Shown: positions 35,359 through 43,412 of the stretch, in pieces
Layout of the letters: every line of letters begins with the position of its first letter
Numbering within the stretch: the first letter of the stretch is position 1
Source: Nitrososphaeria archaeon
GTDB lineage: Archaea > Thermoproteota > Nitrososphaeria > JACIWG01
Length of the DNA stretch: 64,000 nt
NCBI GenBank assembly: GCA_026413865.1
Contig: JAOAKB010000002.1
Location: 1 to 64,000 of the forward strand
Direction of reading: 5' to 3'
Notes under the pieces: generated by a model
Seen by the model: the letters and a program-made list of their open reading frames with translations, nothing else
Database searches by the model: none
Told to the model about the DNA's origin: nothing
Translations under genes and position numbers: made by a program

Positions 35359-35754
35359 ATTAGAAGAAAATCTTATCCACTGTCTCTGATTTTAGTTTTT
35401 ATTGCAACTTTTTCTTTAGCCATAAGAAAGTATTTAGAAAATGATCCAATTTTTGCTATATTCAGCTGGTTTTCGGCTTCAGTATGCACTTACATGATAA
35501 CCGCCTTTTTGGAAAGTAAAGGAATATTTTTGAACCAAAAGATAATTTTGTCGATTATCCTTTTTGTCACATTAGGTGGAGGTATAGTAGCTAACTTCTA
35601 CATTTTTGTTAATTGTAATGTATTTTTTATAAGGATATTTTCTCTATCAATATTGCTTCTAATAGCTTTAGTTTACAGCATTGGCATAATAGCATATTTA
35701 ATGGGAAGAAGAGGGTGGTCTAAGAAAATTTTAGACTGGATATTAAACAAATAA
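35359..35754 (+). CDS. Four-span membrane protein with probable ATT start
   Basis: About 131 aa with four predicted membrane spans, and clearly longer than the ATG reading at 35494 would give: the frame is open back to a stop at 35338 and the upstream residues form a proper first span. No ATG, GTG or TTG occurs in that region. GGTGA at 35347-35351 is 7 nt before ATT 35359, the same spacing as for the TTG starts here. The true start could also be CTG 35380. Family not recognised. Confidence 0.5.
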   Translation: MRRKSYPLSLILVFIATFSLAIRKYLENDPIFAIFSWFSASVCTYMITAFLESKGIFLNQKIILSIILFVTLGGGIVANFYIFVNCNVFFIRIFSLSILLLIALVYSIGIIAYLMGRRGWSKKILDWILNK

Positions 35755-35790
35755 AATCTATTATTTTAATGTTTATATAATTTTGAAAAA

Positions 35791-35800
35791 TCTTTATAAG
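35791..35800 (+). promoter_or_regulatory. TATA box of the acidic microprotein gene
   Basis: TCTTTATAAG, a strong archaeal TATA element, is centred about 35 nt before the ATG at 35831. The implied transcript start is near 35822, giving a short leader with no Shine-Dalgarno sequence. Confidence 0.6.
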
Positions 35801-35830
35801 CAAGAAACTTTAAGACCTCCAACGAACCTT

Positions 35831-35929
35831 ATGGAAGAAGAGTTCGAAGAAGAATTTGAGGAGGAATTTGAGGAAGACTGGGAAGAAGAAGGATGGGAAG
35901 AAGAGTGGGAGGAAGAAGAGGAGTTTTAG
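35831..35929 (+). CDS. 32-residue Glu-rich microprotein
   Basis: A clean ATG-to-TAG frame of 32 codons. It has 23 Glu, one Asp, one Gly and an aromatic residue at 5, 9, 13, 17, 22, 26 and 32 (four Phe, three Trp), that is every 4-5 residues. This regular spacing would put the aromatics along one side of a helix, with the rest strongly negative. Codons mix GAA and GAG, so it is not a simple repeat slippage. It has its own TATA box and a T7 tract 20 nt after the stop. No family recognised; it could bind cationic partners or metal. Confidence 0.65.
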   Translation: MEEEFEEEFEEEFEEDWEEEGWEEEWEEEEEF

Positions 35930-35957
35930 ACTAGACTTTCCTCCTTTCTTTTTTTAA
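35930..35957 (+). terminator. T-tract terminator after microprotein gene
   Basis: A pyrimidine-rich run ends in seven T (35949-35955), the type of signal that stops archaeal RNA polymerase. It lies between the microprotein stop and the convergent AbrB-PhoU gene end. Confidence 0.4.
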
Positions 35958-35959
35958 TT

Positions 35960-36952
35960 TCAGACGGTTATTGATGGTGTCGTCAGGTCTGTTATATCCG
36001 CTAAAGCTTTTCTAGTAAAGTTTATTGCTGAAATTATAGATGAGATTTTAGAAATTTCCTTTATAGACCTATTCAATGTTAGAGTTCTTATTAAGTTAAT
36101 CTTTTCCTCTATAGAGTCAGATATAGTTAGTATGCTCATTTTTAAAGTAATATTTTTAGACATGTACGCTTTATAAGCTATATCAAACATTTTCTCAAAA
36201 GACAATTTGATTTCATGCAAAACATTTGATAACCCATTATCCAATGTGATGCCTACACTATTTATAACATTCGATGCAATCATGCTAGAATAGTCGCCTA
36301 TTGATTCGATGAGGCTTGCATAAAGTCTATGGTCTAAACATTCTATTGCACTAAGGTTAAACTTTCTCATAATATCTGGGCTTTGAATTGCACTTCTAAT
36401 AAGTCTAACAAAAAGAAAATACAGTCTATCAACTTCATCATCAACCTTAATAACATCTTCAGCAAGTATATTATCATGATTTAGTAGAGAGGAAAATGAG
36501 TCAAGAAACATTGTTTTAACAAGTAAACTCATCCTATTTAAAATCTTATTAGGATTCAATAAGCTTATGTCTGTAACAAACTCTACCAACATTGAATCTT
36601 TATCTTCTTCAACAATTTCTAAGCCAGCAAGTTTAGATAAGAATGTCTTAACATCCTTTCTATCACCATTTTCTATGAAAGATAAATTTACAACTTTTAT
36701 TAGATTGTAGCCTAAAAGATATGCACCAGTAATATCGTCCAAGACAGCCTTTAAACTTCTTTTCCTACAATCTACTACCGACAAATTTTCTGTAAACTTC
36801 TTTTTTGTAGAAAATAATATTAGATTACCGAATTGGTCGACCTCTAAACCCAATACGTCCCCTTTGCAGACACCATACTTTTTTACCCAATCTTTAGGTA
36901 AAGAAATTAATAGTGTTCCTTTTCCAACTTCTTGAACCTTTCTATACTCCAT
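35960..36952 (-). CDS. AbrB-PhoU phosphate uptake regulator
   Basis: 330 aa. Residues 1-45 form a SpoVT/AbrB swapped-hairpin DNA-binding domain (KVQEVGKGTLLISLPKDWVKKYGV). Residues about 110-320 are PhoU-like helical repeats with paired acidic patches (DDEVDRLYF, SIGDYSSMIA). This fusion is an archaeal hallmark and regulates phosphate uptake genes. It is divergent from the ECF-like gene with 53 nt between them, which may therefore be its target. Confidence 0.88.
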   Translation of the reverse strand: MEYRKVQEVGKGTLLISLPKDWVKKYGVCKGDVLGLEVDQFGNLILFSTKKKFTENLSVVDCRKRSLKAVLDDITGAYLLGYNLIKVVNLSFIENGDRKDVKTFLSKLAGLEIVEEDKDSMLVEFVTDISLLNPNKILNRMSLLVKTMFLDSFSSLLNHDNILAEDVIKVDDEVDRLYFLFVRLIRSAIQSPDIMRKFNLSAIECLDHRLYASLIESIGDYSSMIASNVINSVGITLDNGLSNVLHEIKLSFEKMFDIAYKAYMSKNITLKMSILTISDSIEEKINLIRTLTLNRSIKEISKISSIISAINFTRKALADITDLTTPSITV

Positions 36953-36984
36953 ATAACTATAAATATTCTATATACCTATTTAAG

Positions 36985-36998
36985 TTTTCTATAGAAAA
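36985..36998. promoter_or_regulatory. 14-bp palindrome between PhoU-like and ECF-like genes
   Basis: TTTTCTATAGAAAA is a perfect palindrome 8 nt before the ATG at 37006 and just after a TATA-like CTATTTAAG (36976-36984). An imperfect larger dyad with AATATTCTATA at 36962 may extend it. The site is well placed for a repressor of the membrane protein gene. Confidence 0.45.
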
Positions 36999-37005
36999 TA
37001 TTGAT

Positions 37006-37815
37006 ATGCAATTTTTTAGGGGATATAAGAATATGGTAATACATAAGACTAAATCAATAGTTTTAATAGCATTATGTGCAACATTATATGCAGCACTTAT
37101 TGCACTTACTGCAACGATTCCAACACCTTGGGGTGTTGGCCATTTTAGACCAGCAGTAATTATTCCAGCACTTTTCGCATTAATTGCAAACCCTTGGATA
37201 GCAGACTGGGGAGTCGCATCGGGTAAAAAGAGAGGAAGCTTCATACTACCAACAGGTCTAGGCCCGATCGGCAGCCTTGTTTCAGGTGTACCAGGAAACT
37301 TTTTCGGTTTCCTATTATATGGTTTTATCGTACATAAGCATAGGTCGTGGACAAAATTTGTTATTGGAACAGTAGTTGGAACTTTGGTAGGCAATTTTAT
37401 TGCCGCATCAGGAGTAGCATTTTGGTTAACAGTTATTGTCCCAAAATGGATTGAAATATCAAATGAAGCATTACTTTTGACAATATTTGGTCTTACTATA
37501 TTTTGGGAAGTGACCATGGTACCATTTATTTTGATTATTGTACCACCAATGTTAGTTGCATTAAAAGGGCTTGAAAACAGGACCATATTTGATTTAAACT
37601 TAAAGCCTCTTGTTCGCACAAAAAGTGATAAAATAGCCGTATTTTCTATAACTAGTTTATTTTGCACACTCTATCTATTATTAACTTTCTCACCTTTAAG
37701 TGCAATAATGTTTTCACAAGTTCAACCATTATATGCTGAAATAACAAGAATATTTACTTTAATGTGCGGAATATCTATAATAGTAATTTATTTAATTAGT
37801 GCCCAAAGAATTTAA
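37006..37815 (+). CDS. ECF-type S component-like membrane protein
   Basis: 269 aa from ATG 37006, about 22 nt past a TATA-like element; ATG 37033, with AGGGG ahead of it, is an alternative and the longer reading from 36913 runs into the divergent gene. Around six spans. Conserved region: ATIPTPWGVGHFRPAVIIPALFALIANPW and GLGPIGSLVSGVPGNFFGF (given in parts). This resembles substrate-binding S components of energy-coupling factor transporters. No ECF ATPase or T subunit is near, so substrate and partner are unknown. Confidence 0.7.
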   Translation: MQFFRGYKNMVIHKTKSIVLIALCATLYAALIALTATIPTPWGVGHFRPAVIIPALFALIANPWIADWGVASGKKRGSFILPTGLGPIGSLVSGVPGNFFGFLLYGFIVHKHRSWTKFVIGTVVGTLVGNFIAASGVAFWLTVIVPKWIEISNEALLLTIFGLTIFWEVTMVPFILIIVPPMLVALKGLENRTIFDLNLKPLVRTKSDKIAVFSITSLFCTLYLLLTFSPLSAIMFSQVQPLYAEITRIFTLMCGISIIVIYLISAQRI

Positions 37816-37864
37816 TATTATTAAAGCACTTGCAAAATTTTGGCTAAATAAATCAAAGCAGAAT

Positions 37865-38470
37865 CTATTTAGGTTTTTGATTAAAATATTTGAGAAAAAT
37901 GTACATTACAATCAAGATTATGCCTAATATTATCGTAAACAATTCAAATTGCGAGAAAAAGTACTCAAGTATTTGATTTCCATAAAGCATTATTAGATAT
38001 GATTCAGGTAAGAATCGGGCGGCTCTACCAATCATTGAGGCAACAATATAGCCAAGAAAGTTTTTAAGCCTAAAAAGGCCGGCAGTGATAGTAAAAACCT
38101 TAAATGGTATTGGTGTAAAAGCTGCAATTCCTACAGCCAATACACCATATTTTTCATAAAAATATTCAACTTTCTTAAGTTTAGATTCGCTGACAAATCG
38201 TTTTAAAATTGGTCTACCTCCCTTAAGGCCAATATAATATCCTACTACAGCCCCGGCTACAGATGAAATAGTTGCCACTAGGCCATAAAAAAGACCGTTA
38301 GCGGGATCTAGTAATACAAGAGGAATTAACATTGCGTCAGGTGGGATAGGAAAGAAGATCGCCTCTATAAAAGAGAGTATAAACAGGCCAGCTGGACCCC
38401 AAGGTAATAAGTATGCATTCACGTAATCTAAAAATCCGTCTAACAATGCATTCATGCTTATCAAGAGCAT
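37865..38470 (-). CDS. YqaA/DedA-family membrane protein
   Basis: 201 aa. The DedA/SNARE-assoc core is seen as FPIPPDAMLIPLVLLDP (residues about 41-57), GYYIGLKGGRPILKRF and FTPIPFKVFTITAGLFRL with the Arg pair RAARF. Four to five spans. Such proteins act on lipid scrambling or membrane homeostasis; for archaea the role is not known. Confidence 0.85.
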   Translation of the reverse strand: MLLISMNALLDGFLDYVNAYLLPWGPAGLFILSFIEAIFFPIPPDAMLIPLVLLDPANGLFYGLVATISSVAGAVVGYYIGLKGGRPILKRFVSESKLKKVEYFYEKYGVLAVGIAAFTPIPFKVFTITAGLFRLKNFLGYIVASMIGRAARFLPESYLIMLYGNQILEYFFSQFELFTIILGIILIVMYIFLKYFNQKPK

Positions 38471-38572
38471 GAATAGGTTAAATATATATCATTTTTGAAT
38501 TAAGCATTTATATTTGTAATTTGAGCTCTTTTGATTCCATAAAATCTCTGATATTTTTAAAAGTTTAAATAC

Positions 38573-38595
38573 CGTTATGTTTTTTTACCATAACG
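38573..38595 (+). promoter_or_regulatory. ModE-like operator upstream of tupA
   Basis: CGTTATG (38573-38579) and CATAACG (38589-38595) form a perfect 7-bp inverted repeat with a 9-nt spacer. It lies just after the TATA-like TTTAAAT (38563-38570) and before the tupA start at 38602. The half-sites resemble the CGTTAT/ATAACG ends of bacterial ModE operators (established knowledge), and the operon ends with a ModE-type regulator gene. Binding there should block transcription. Confidence 0.7.
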
Positions 38596-38601
38596 TTGAG
38601 T

Positions 38602-39534
38602 ATGTTAACTGGTAAAAAAGTTTTTACAGTAATGATATTCATTATAACAATATTAAGTCTAATAACAATAAATTTTCCAAAATTTTATGCTCAAAAGACA
38701 ACCCTAAGAATAGCTACTACAACAAGTTTGGATGCTTCAGGACTACTAGATAAGATAAAGATAGAATTTAAAAAAAGTAACCCTAACATAGATGTCACTT
38801 GGATTGCAGTTGGAACAGGTCAAGCAATAGAGGTTGGAAAAAGAGGTGACGTAGACATCATCCTTGTTCATAATCGTCAACTTGAAGAGAAGTTCATCTT
38901 GGACGGGTATGGAGTACATGGCATTACATTTGCATGGAATGATTTCATATTAGTAGGGCCAAAAGATGATCCTGCAAGAGTAAATACTTCAAAAAATGTT
39001 ATTGAAGCATTTAAAAAAATTTATGAGGCAGGAGAAAATGGAAATGCCCTATTTATTTCACGTGGAGACATGTCTGGTACATATTTGAAGGAAATGGAAA
39101 TATGGAATTATACTGGTTTAAAGGTTGACAAAAAGAAATGGTATATTGAAATTGGGCAAGGTATGGAGCAGGCTTTAATAATAGCAAACGAGAAACAAGC
39201 ATATACTTTATCTGATAGGTCAACTTTCCTAACAATAAAAGACACAGTAGGTTTTTCGTTAACAATACTTTTTGAAAGAGACCCTAGGCTTTTGAACCTT
39301 TACAGGGCTATAATCGTTAACCCAAAAAAGCAGCCTAGCATAAATTATGAATGTGCACAAAAATTTGTAAGTTTTCTAGTTTCGTCAGAGGGACAAAATA
39401 TTATAGCCAATTATACAAAAAATGGTCAAAAACTCTTTCATCCAGCTTTTGGAAGATTAAGTGAGCTTGGAATAAACGATTCCTATGAAGAAGAGGAGGT
39501 TAATTATTGGAAAAAGATAATAGAAGGTGGATAA
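38602..39534 (+). CDS. tupA: Tungstate ABC transporter substrate-binding protein
   Basis: 310 aa from ATG 38602 (a TTG at 38596 would lie directly on the operator). A signal peptide covers about residues 1-30 (TVMIFIITILSLITI). The oxyanion pocket motifs of TupA are present: ATTTSLDASGLLDKI, VGTGQAIEVGKRGDVDIILVH and GDMSGTYLKE. TupA selects tungstate over molybdate. The gene starts the tup operon. Confidence 0.92.
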   Translation: MLTGKKVFTVMIFIITILSLITINFPKFYAQKTTLRIATTTSLDASGLLDKIKIEFKKSNPNIDVTWIAVGTGQAIEVGKRGDVDIILVHNRQLEEKFILDGYGVHGITFAWNDFILVGPKDDPARVNTSKNVIEAFKKIYEAGENGNALFISRGDMSGTYLKEMEIWNYTGLKVDKKKWYIEIGQGMEQALIIANEKQAYTLSDRSTFLTIKDTVGFSLTILFERDPRLLNLYRAIIVNPKKQPSINYECAQKFVSFLVSSEGQNIIANYTKNGQKLFHPAFGRLSELGINDSYEEEEVNYWKKIIEGG

Positions 39535-39535
39535 G

Positions 39536-40243
39536 TTGGAGGTTTTTCCACACCTAATTTTTAACGATGAAATAATCCATATAACTCTTTTGTCGTTTCA
39601 AATATCGTGTACTGCTGTTGCATTAGCAACTTTAATATCCTTACCCTTAGGAATTATTCTTGGATTGAAAGAGTTTAGGGGAAAACAGCTTGTGCTATCT
39701 ATTGTTAACACTTTAATGGGATTACCTCCTGTTGTAGTAGGATTGATACTTTATCTTTTATTGTCCACTTCAGGACCATTTGGGCCACTAAACCTCTTAT
39801 ATACACCTTCTGCAATGATTTTGGCACAACTTATTATGGCTGTACCTATTGTAATAGGACTTTCTTATTCTACCATAGCCGCTGTTCCAGAAAAGGTTAT
39901 AGAGCAAACACTTTCATTAGGTGCGACAAGATACCAACTATTCTTTATACTTCTAAAGGAAGCTAGAGTTGGAATTTTAGCTAGTATAGTAGCCGCATTT
40001 GGTGGTGCAATTTCTGAGGTTGGAGCTATAATGATCGTCGGAGGAAATATAAGATATTTTACTAGAACACTTACGACTGCAATATTGTTGTATACGAGCA
40101 TGGGAGAATTTGATATTGCATTAACTTTGGGCATCATACTTTTGGTAACCGCATTTTTCATAAACATTTTCTTAACATATTTGCAATCAAAGCAGAATAC
40201 AACATTTAGAAAAAAGCTTAGAAGATTAAAATTTGGTGATTAA
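39536..40243 (+). CDS. tupB: Tungstate ABC transporter permease
   Basis: 235 aa from TTG 39536, which has GGTG 6 nt upstream and begins 1 nt after the tupA stop; an in-frame GTG at 39527 is the alternative. Five or six membrane spans with the cytoplasmic EAA loop at SLGATRYQLFFILLKEARVGIL, the contact for the ATPase. The region GLPPVVVGLILYLLLS is characteristic of TupB/ModB. Confidence 0.9.
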   Translation: MEVFPHLIFNDEIIHITLLSFQISCTAVALATLISLPLGIILGLKEFRGKQLVLSIVNTLMGLPPVVVGLILYLLLSTSGPFGPLNLLYTPSAMILAQLIMAVPIVIGLSYSTIAAVPEKVIEQTLSLGATRYQLFFILLKEARVGILASIVAAFGGAISEVGAIMIVGGNIRYFTRTLTTAILLYTSMGEFDIALTLGIILLVTAFFINIFLTYLQSKQNTTFRKKLRRLKFGD

Positions 40244-40244
40244 G

Positions 40245-40973
40245 ATGCTTCGAGTGGAGGATTTGTGGAAAAGTTACGAGGGAAGAAAAGTGTTACAAGG
40301 TGTTTTCTTTGAGGCTGAAAAGGGAAAGATATTATGTATTATAGGTCCAAATGGGTCAGGAAAGACAACATTGCTTAGAATATTAAACCTCCTTGAAACA
40401 CCGGATAGAGGAAAAGTTTTCTTTGACCAAATATGCCTAACAGGATTGGTTGGTGAAGAAAAACGATTTCATATTAAAAAAATGGCGATGGTTTTCCAAC
40501 AGCCAGTACTATATAATTCAAGTGTCTTCGATAATGTGTCAATTGGTTTAAGAATAAGAGGGTTTGGAAAAAATGAGATTATTGAGCGAGTAAATGATAT
40601 TCTAAAAACTATTGGCCTACTCGAGTACCGTGATGTGCATGCATACACTTTATCTGGTGGAGAAGCACAGAGAGTATGTCTTGCAAGAGCACTAATATTA
40701 AAACCTGAAATACTTTTATTGGATGAGCCTACATCAAATCTTGACCCATTCAACACACAAATAATAGAAAATATAATAAAAGAATATTGTATAAAGGAAA
40801 AGCCAATTGTGATATTAACAACACACAACATGTTTGAGGCAAAAAAGTTAGCTGACAAAGTAGCATTACTTTACAATGGAAAAATAGTTGAGGAAGGAGA
40901 TGTTAAAAGTTTCTTTGAACATCCAAAAAATGATATAACATCAAAGTTTGTTAATGGTGAAATAATATTTTGA
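40245..40973 (+). CDS. tupC: Tungstate ABC transporter ATP-binding protein
   Basis: 242 aa from ATG 40245, with GGTGAT 5 nt upstream (the earlier TTG at 40233 is less likely). Walker A GPNGSGKTT, signature LSGGEAQR, Walker B LLLDEPTSNLD and the H-loop LTTHN are all intact. It closes the tupABC set with 1 nt after tupB and overlaps the regulator by 4 nt. Confidence 0.92.
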   Translation: MLRVEDLWKSYEGRKVLQGVFFEAEKGKILCIIGPNGSGKTTLLRILNLLETPDRGKVFFDQICLTGLVGEEKRFHIKKMAMVFQQPVLYNSSVFDNVSIGLRIRGFGKNEIIERVNDILKTIGLLEYRDVHAYTLSGGEAQRVCLARALILKPEILLLDEPTSNLDPFNTQIIENIIKEYCIKEKPIVILTTHNMFEAKKLADKVALLYNGKIVEEGDVKSFFEHPKNDITSKFVNGEIIF

Positions 40974-42064
40974 ACAGCTTAAAGGAAAAGATAGGTTTTA
41001 TAAAAATGTTGAATGTTAAGACCAGCTTCTCAATAAAATTAGAAAACAGGCTAGAGGGAATTGATGAAAAGAGTGCAAAACTATTACATGGAATTAGAAA
41101 ATTTGGTTCTATAATGATGGCGGCAAAATATGTTGGAGAAGACTATAAACTTGCTTGGACAAGAATAAATGAGCTTGAAAAAGAGTTTGGCTGTAAACTT
41201 GTAGAACGCAGCTTTGGTGGATTAGGTGGAGGTAGTGCAAAATTAACGATTGAAGGGGAAACATTACTTCAAAAATATCTGTTAGTGGAAAAAAAGTTTA
41301 AAATGATCAACAAAAAAGAACTTCTTAAAGCAGACCTTTCAATTTTTGGAAGTCACTGTCCTACACTAGAAATTTTAATCGAAACACTTGAAAAAAAATA
41401 TAGAGGTTTTTTTGTAGAATATGTTAATGTAGGCTCCTACGAAGGATTAACCCTTGTCCTTAAAGGCTTTTCAGACATTTCAGGAATACACTTGTTTGAT
41501 GAAAAAACTGGAGAATATAATACATATCTGTTAAAGAATAAAGTTTTTGGTGAAAAGATTTCGATAATCAGAGGCTATAGGAGGACCCAAGGTATTGTTA
41601 CAAAAAAGGGGAATCCTAAAAAAATATTTTCTATAAAAGACCTTTTAAGAAAGGATGTGACATTTATAAATAGGAATAAAGGTTCTGGAACAAGGTTTTT
41701 AATAGATAGACTAATAATGAATTTTGCATCAAACGAGAAAATGCAATTTGATGACGTGATCAAGCAAATTAGAGGTTACAATAATGAGGTAAGATCACAT
41801 TTAGAGGTTGCTGTTGCTGTAAAGGAGGGGAAAGTGGACTGTGGCTTTGCAATAAAAGCTGTGGCAAAACTTCTAAACCTAAACTTTATACCTTTTACAG
41901 AAGAAGTCTTTGACTTTGTAATTTTAAAAAAGAATATTGGAAAAGACAATATACAAAAATTTATTTTAACACTCTCATCAAAAGACTTTCAGGAAAAAGT
42001 TTTGGAAAAAGATTTTGGTATAAGATTTTTTGAGAATACAGGAGAATTAGTAAAAGAACAGTAA
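40970..42064 (+). CDS. ModE-type regulator with substrate-binding-like domain
   Basis: 364 aa from a TTG at 40970, sharing the TTGA overlap with the tupC stop. Residues about 35-105 are the ModE winged helix (KFGSIMMAAKYVGEDYKLAWTRI then GGLGGGSAKLTIEG). Residues about 115-355 are a PBP/LysR-like ligand-binding domain (SIFGSHCPTLEILIE, NRNKGSGTRFLIDRL), not the usual Mop domains, and should sense tungstate or molybdate. It probably represses tupABC through the 38573 operator. Confidence 0.87.
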   Translation: MNSLKEKIGFIKMLNVKTSFSIKLENRLEGIDEKSAKLLHGIRKFGSIMMAAKYVGEDYKLAWTRINELEKEFGCKLVERSFGGLGGGSAKLTIEGETLLQKYLLVEKKFKMINKKELLKADLSIFGSHCPTLEILIETLEKKYRGFFVEYVNVGSYEGLTLVLKGFSDISGIHLFDEKTGEYNTYLLKNKVFGEKISIIRGYRRTQGIVTKKGNPKKIFSIKDLLRKDVTFINRNKGSGTRFLIDRLIMNFASNEKMQFDDVIKQIRGYNNEVRSHLEVAVAVKEGKVDCGFAIKAVAKLLNLNFIPFTEEVFDFVILKKNIGKDNIQKFILTLSSKDFQEKVLEKDFGIRFFENTGELVKEQ

Positions 42065-42122
42065 TGGCATATACGTGGAAAAGGAAAAAGTTTTAAGGAA
42101 ATTAATTTAGCATAGGAAAACA

Positions 42123-43169
42123 ATGTCCCTACTTCCAAATGACCTATTAGACTTACTACTGCTTGAAAAAATCTGTTCTGGAGAAGGAATAGAAATTAAT
42201 ATAGCATCACTTTCTAGGTTGCTTAAAAAGCATAGAAAGACTATAAAAGAAAGAGTCGATATGCTTCTATCAAATAGGATTATAGATCGTCCAGTAGCAC
42301 CTTTCAAAGCCTTATTTAAGGAGTTACCTCTTTTAGTAGTATCCTATGCTGACCTCCCCTATGATTCTAGAATTATAGAATGGCTAAAGGAGGATAAAAA
42401 CATCTTTGCAGCATATAGAATTAGGGAGGGAGAAAGTAATATGCTAATATTTGAGTTTCATAAAAGCATTTGGGACTATCATGTTTGGAGGGAAAATATT
42501 GTTGCTGACGGAAAGATTCCAGAAAGAGGAAAAAGAGCGCCATCAAATAACTTTTACTTTTCAAATCAAGGAATTTTTAAGTACGAGCCAAGTGTAGGAT
42601 TTAATTTAATTAAAGAAGAGTACGAGAAAAAAGGATATGTTGAAATTAATGGATGTAGACTAGACAATATTTCTCTTAGAATTTTAGAATGTCTGTTGAA
42701 AGGCGAGGGCATAGTAGTAAACGAGAATGAACTAGCGAGAAAACTTAATGTATCAAGAAGAACAGTCCTTAAAAAAATACAAAGGCTAAAAGAAACCGGA
42801 ATAATTTTGAAACCATTATGTAGGTTTCCAAATTTTTTTGTACCACCAAATTATTTACTATTTTTATCCCTAGTTGAAGTAAGGTCAAACAAGGATAGGA
42901 TAGTAGAAGATATTCTAAAAGATGATCACATAAGCTTAGCATATCATATTAGCAATGGCCGATATAATTTGCTACTATTCCAAAACCATAAAGATATTGA
43001 AGATTATTTAACATGGGAAGACATGTACACGGAAAAGTATCCTGAAAGCCTGGGGTCAATAAAAATTACCTTACTTTCACCAAAGATGACAATCTTGATA
43101 GACCAGCAGAAGGTTTCATTAGGAATAATTCGCTCAAAAATAGAAGAAATAAAGACTAAAATGACTTAG
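42123..43169 (+). CDS. Duplicated winged-helix regulator
   Basis: 348 aa made of two similar halves, each a winged helix followed by an Lrp-like ligand domain. Compare HKSIWDYHVWRENI near 113-130 with HKDIEDYLTWEDMY near 290-305, and SLSRLLKKHRKTIKERVDML with ELARKLNVSRRTVLKKIQRL. One chain thus mimics a dimer. It is 58 nt after the ModE-type gene on the same strand and may regulate neighbouring genes. No ligand can be named. Confidence 0.72.
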   Translation: MSLLPNDLLDLLLLEKICSGEGIEINIASLSRLLKKHRKTIKERVDMLLSNRIIDRPVAPFKALFKELPLLVVSYADLPYDSRIIEWLKEDKNIFAAYRIREGESNMLIFEFHKSIWDYHVWRENIVADGKIPERGKRAPSNNFYFSNQGIFKYEPSVGFNLIKEEYEKKGYVEINGCRLDNISLRILECLLKGEGIVVNENELARKLNVSRRTVLKKIQRLKETGIILKPLCRFPNFFVPPNYLLFLSLVEVRSNKDRIVEDILKDDHISLAYHISNGRYNLLLFQNHKDIEDYLTWEDMYTEKYPESLGSIKITLLSPKMTILIDQQKVSLGIIRSKIEEIKTKMT

Positions 43170-43287
43170 GAACTATTAAAATTCTATATTTTCAAAGTGT
43201 ACCTACTATTTTTCTATAGCATTATTTAACATAATTAATGTTATAAAATGACACCATAGTATAAAAGTAGGTTACATCCAATTATAT

Positions 43288-43327
43288 AAAACTTAATAAA
43301 AAATGTAATAATTTTTTATTAAGTTTT
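43288..43327. repeat. 17-bp perfect inverted repeat
   Basis: Arms of 17 bp (AAAACTTAATAAAAAAT at 43288-43304 and its exact complement at 43311-43327) flank a 6-nt loop. The region is followed by T-rich sequence. It lies 119 nt after the duplicated regulator and 86 nt before the flavoprotein gene. It could be a terminator-like structure, a factor-binding site or a mobile-element remnant. Confidence 0.8.
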
Positions 43328-43412
43328 TTATTTTATAAAATTTAGTGGCTTTTTATAAAAAATATGTTAAAAAAGTTTATAAGGTAAGGAAATGATGCGA
43401 ATAGCTTAGGCC

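Noticed and set aside
36913-37005. N-terminal extension of the ECF-like protein
   Set aside because: It would lie inside the divergent AbrB-PhoU gene and the promoter, and ATG 37006 fits the TATA distance.
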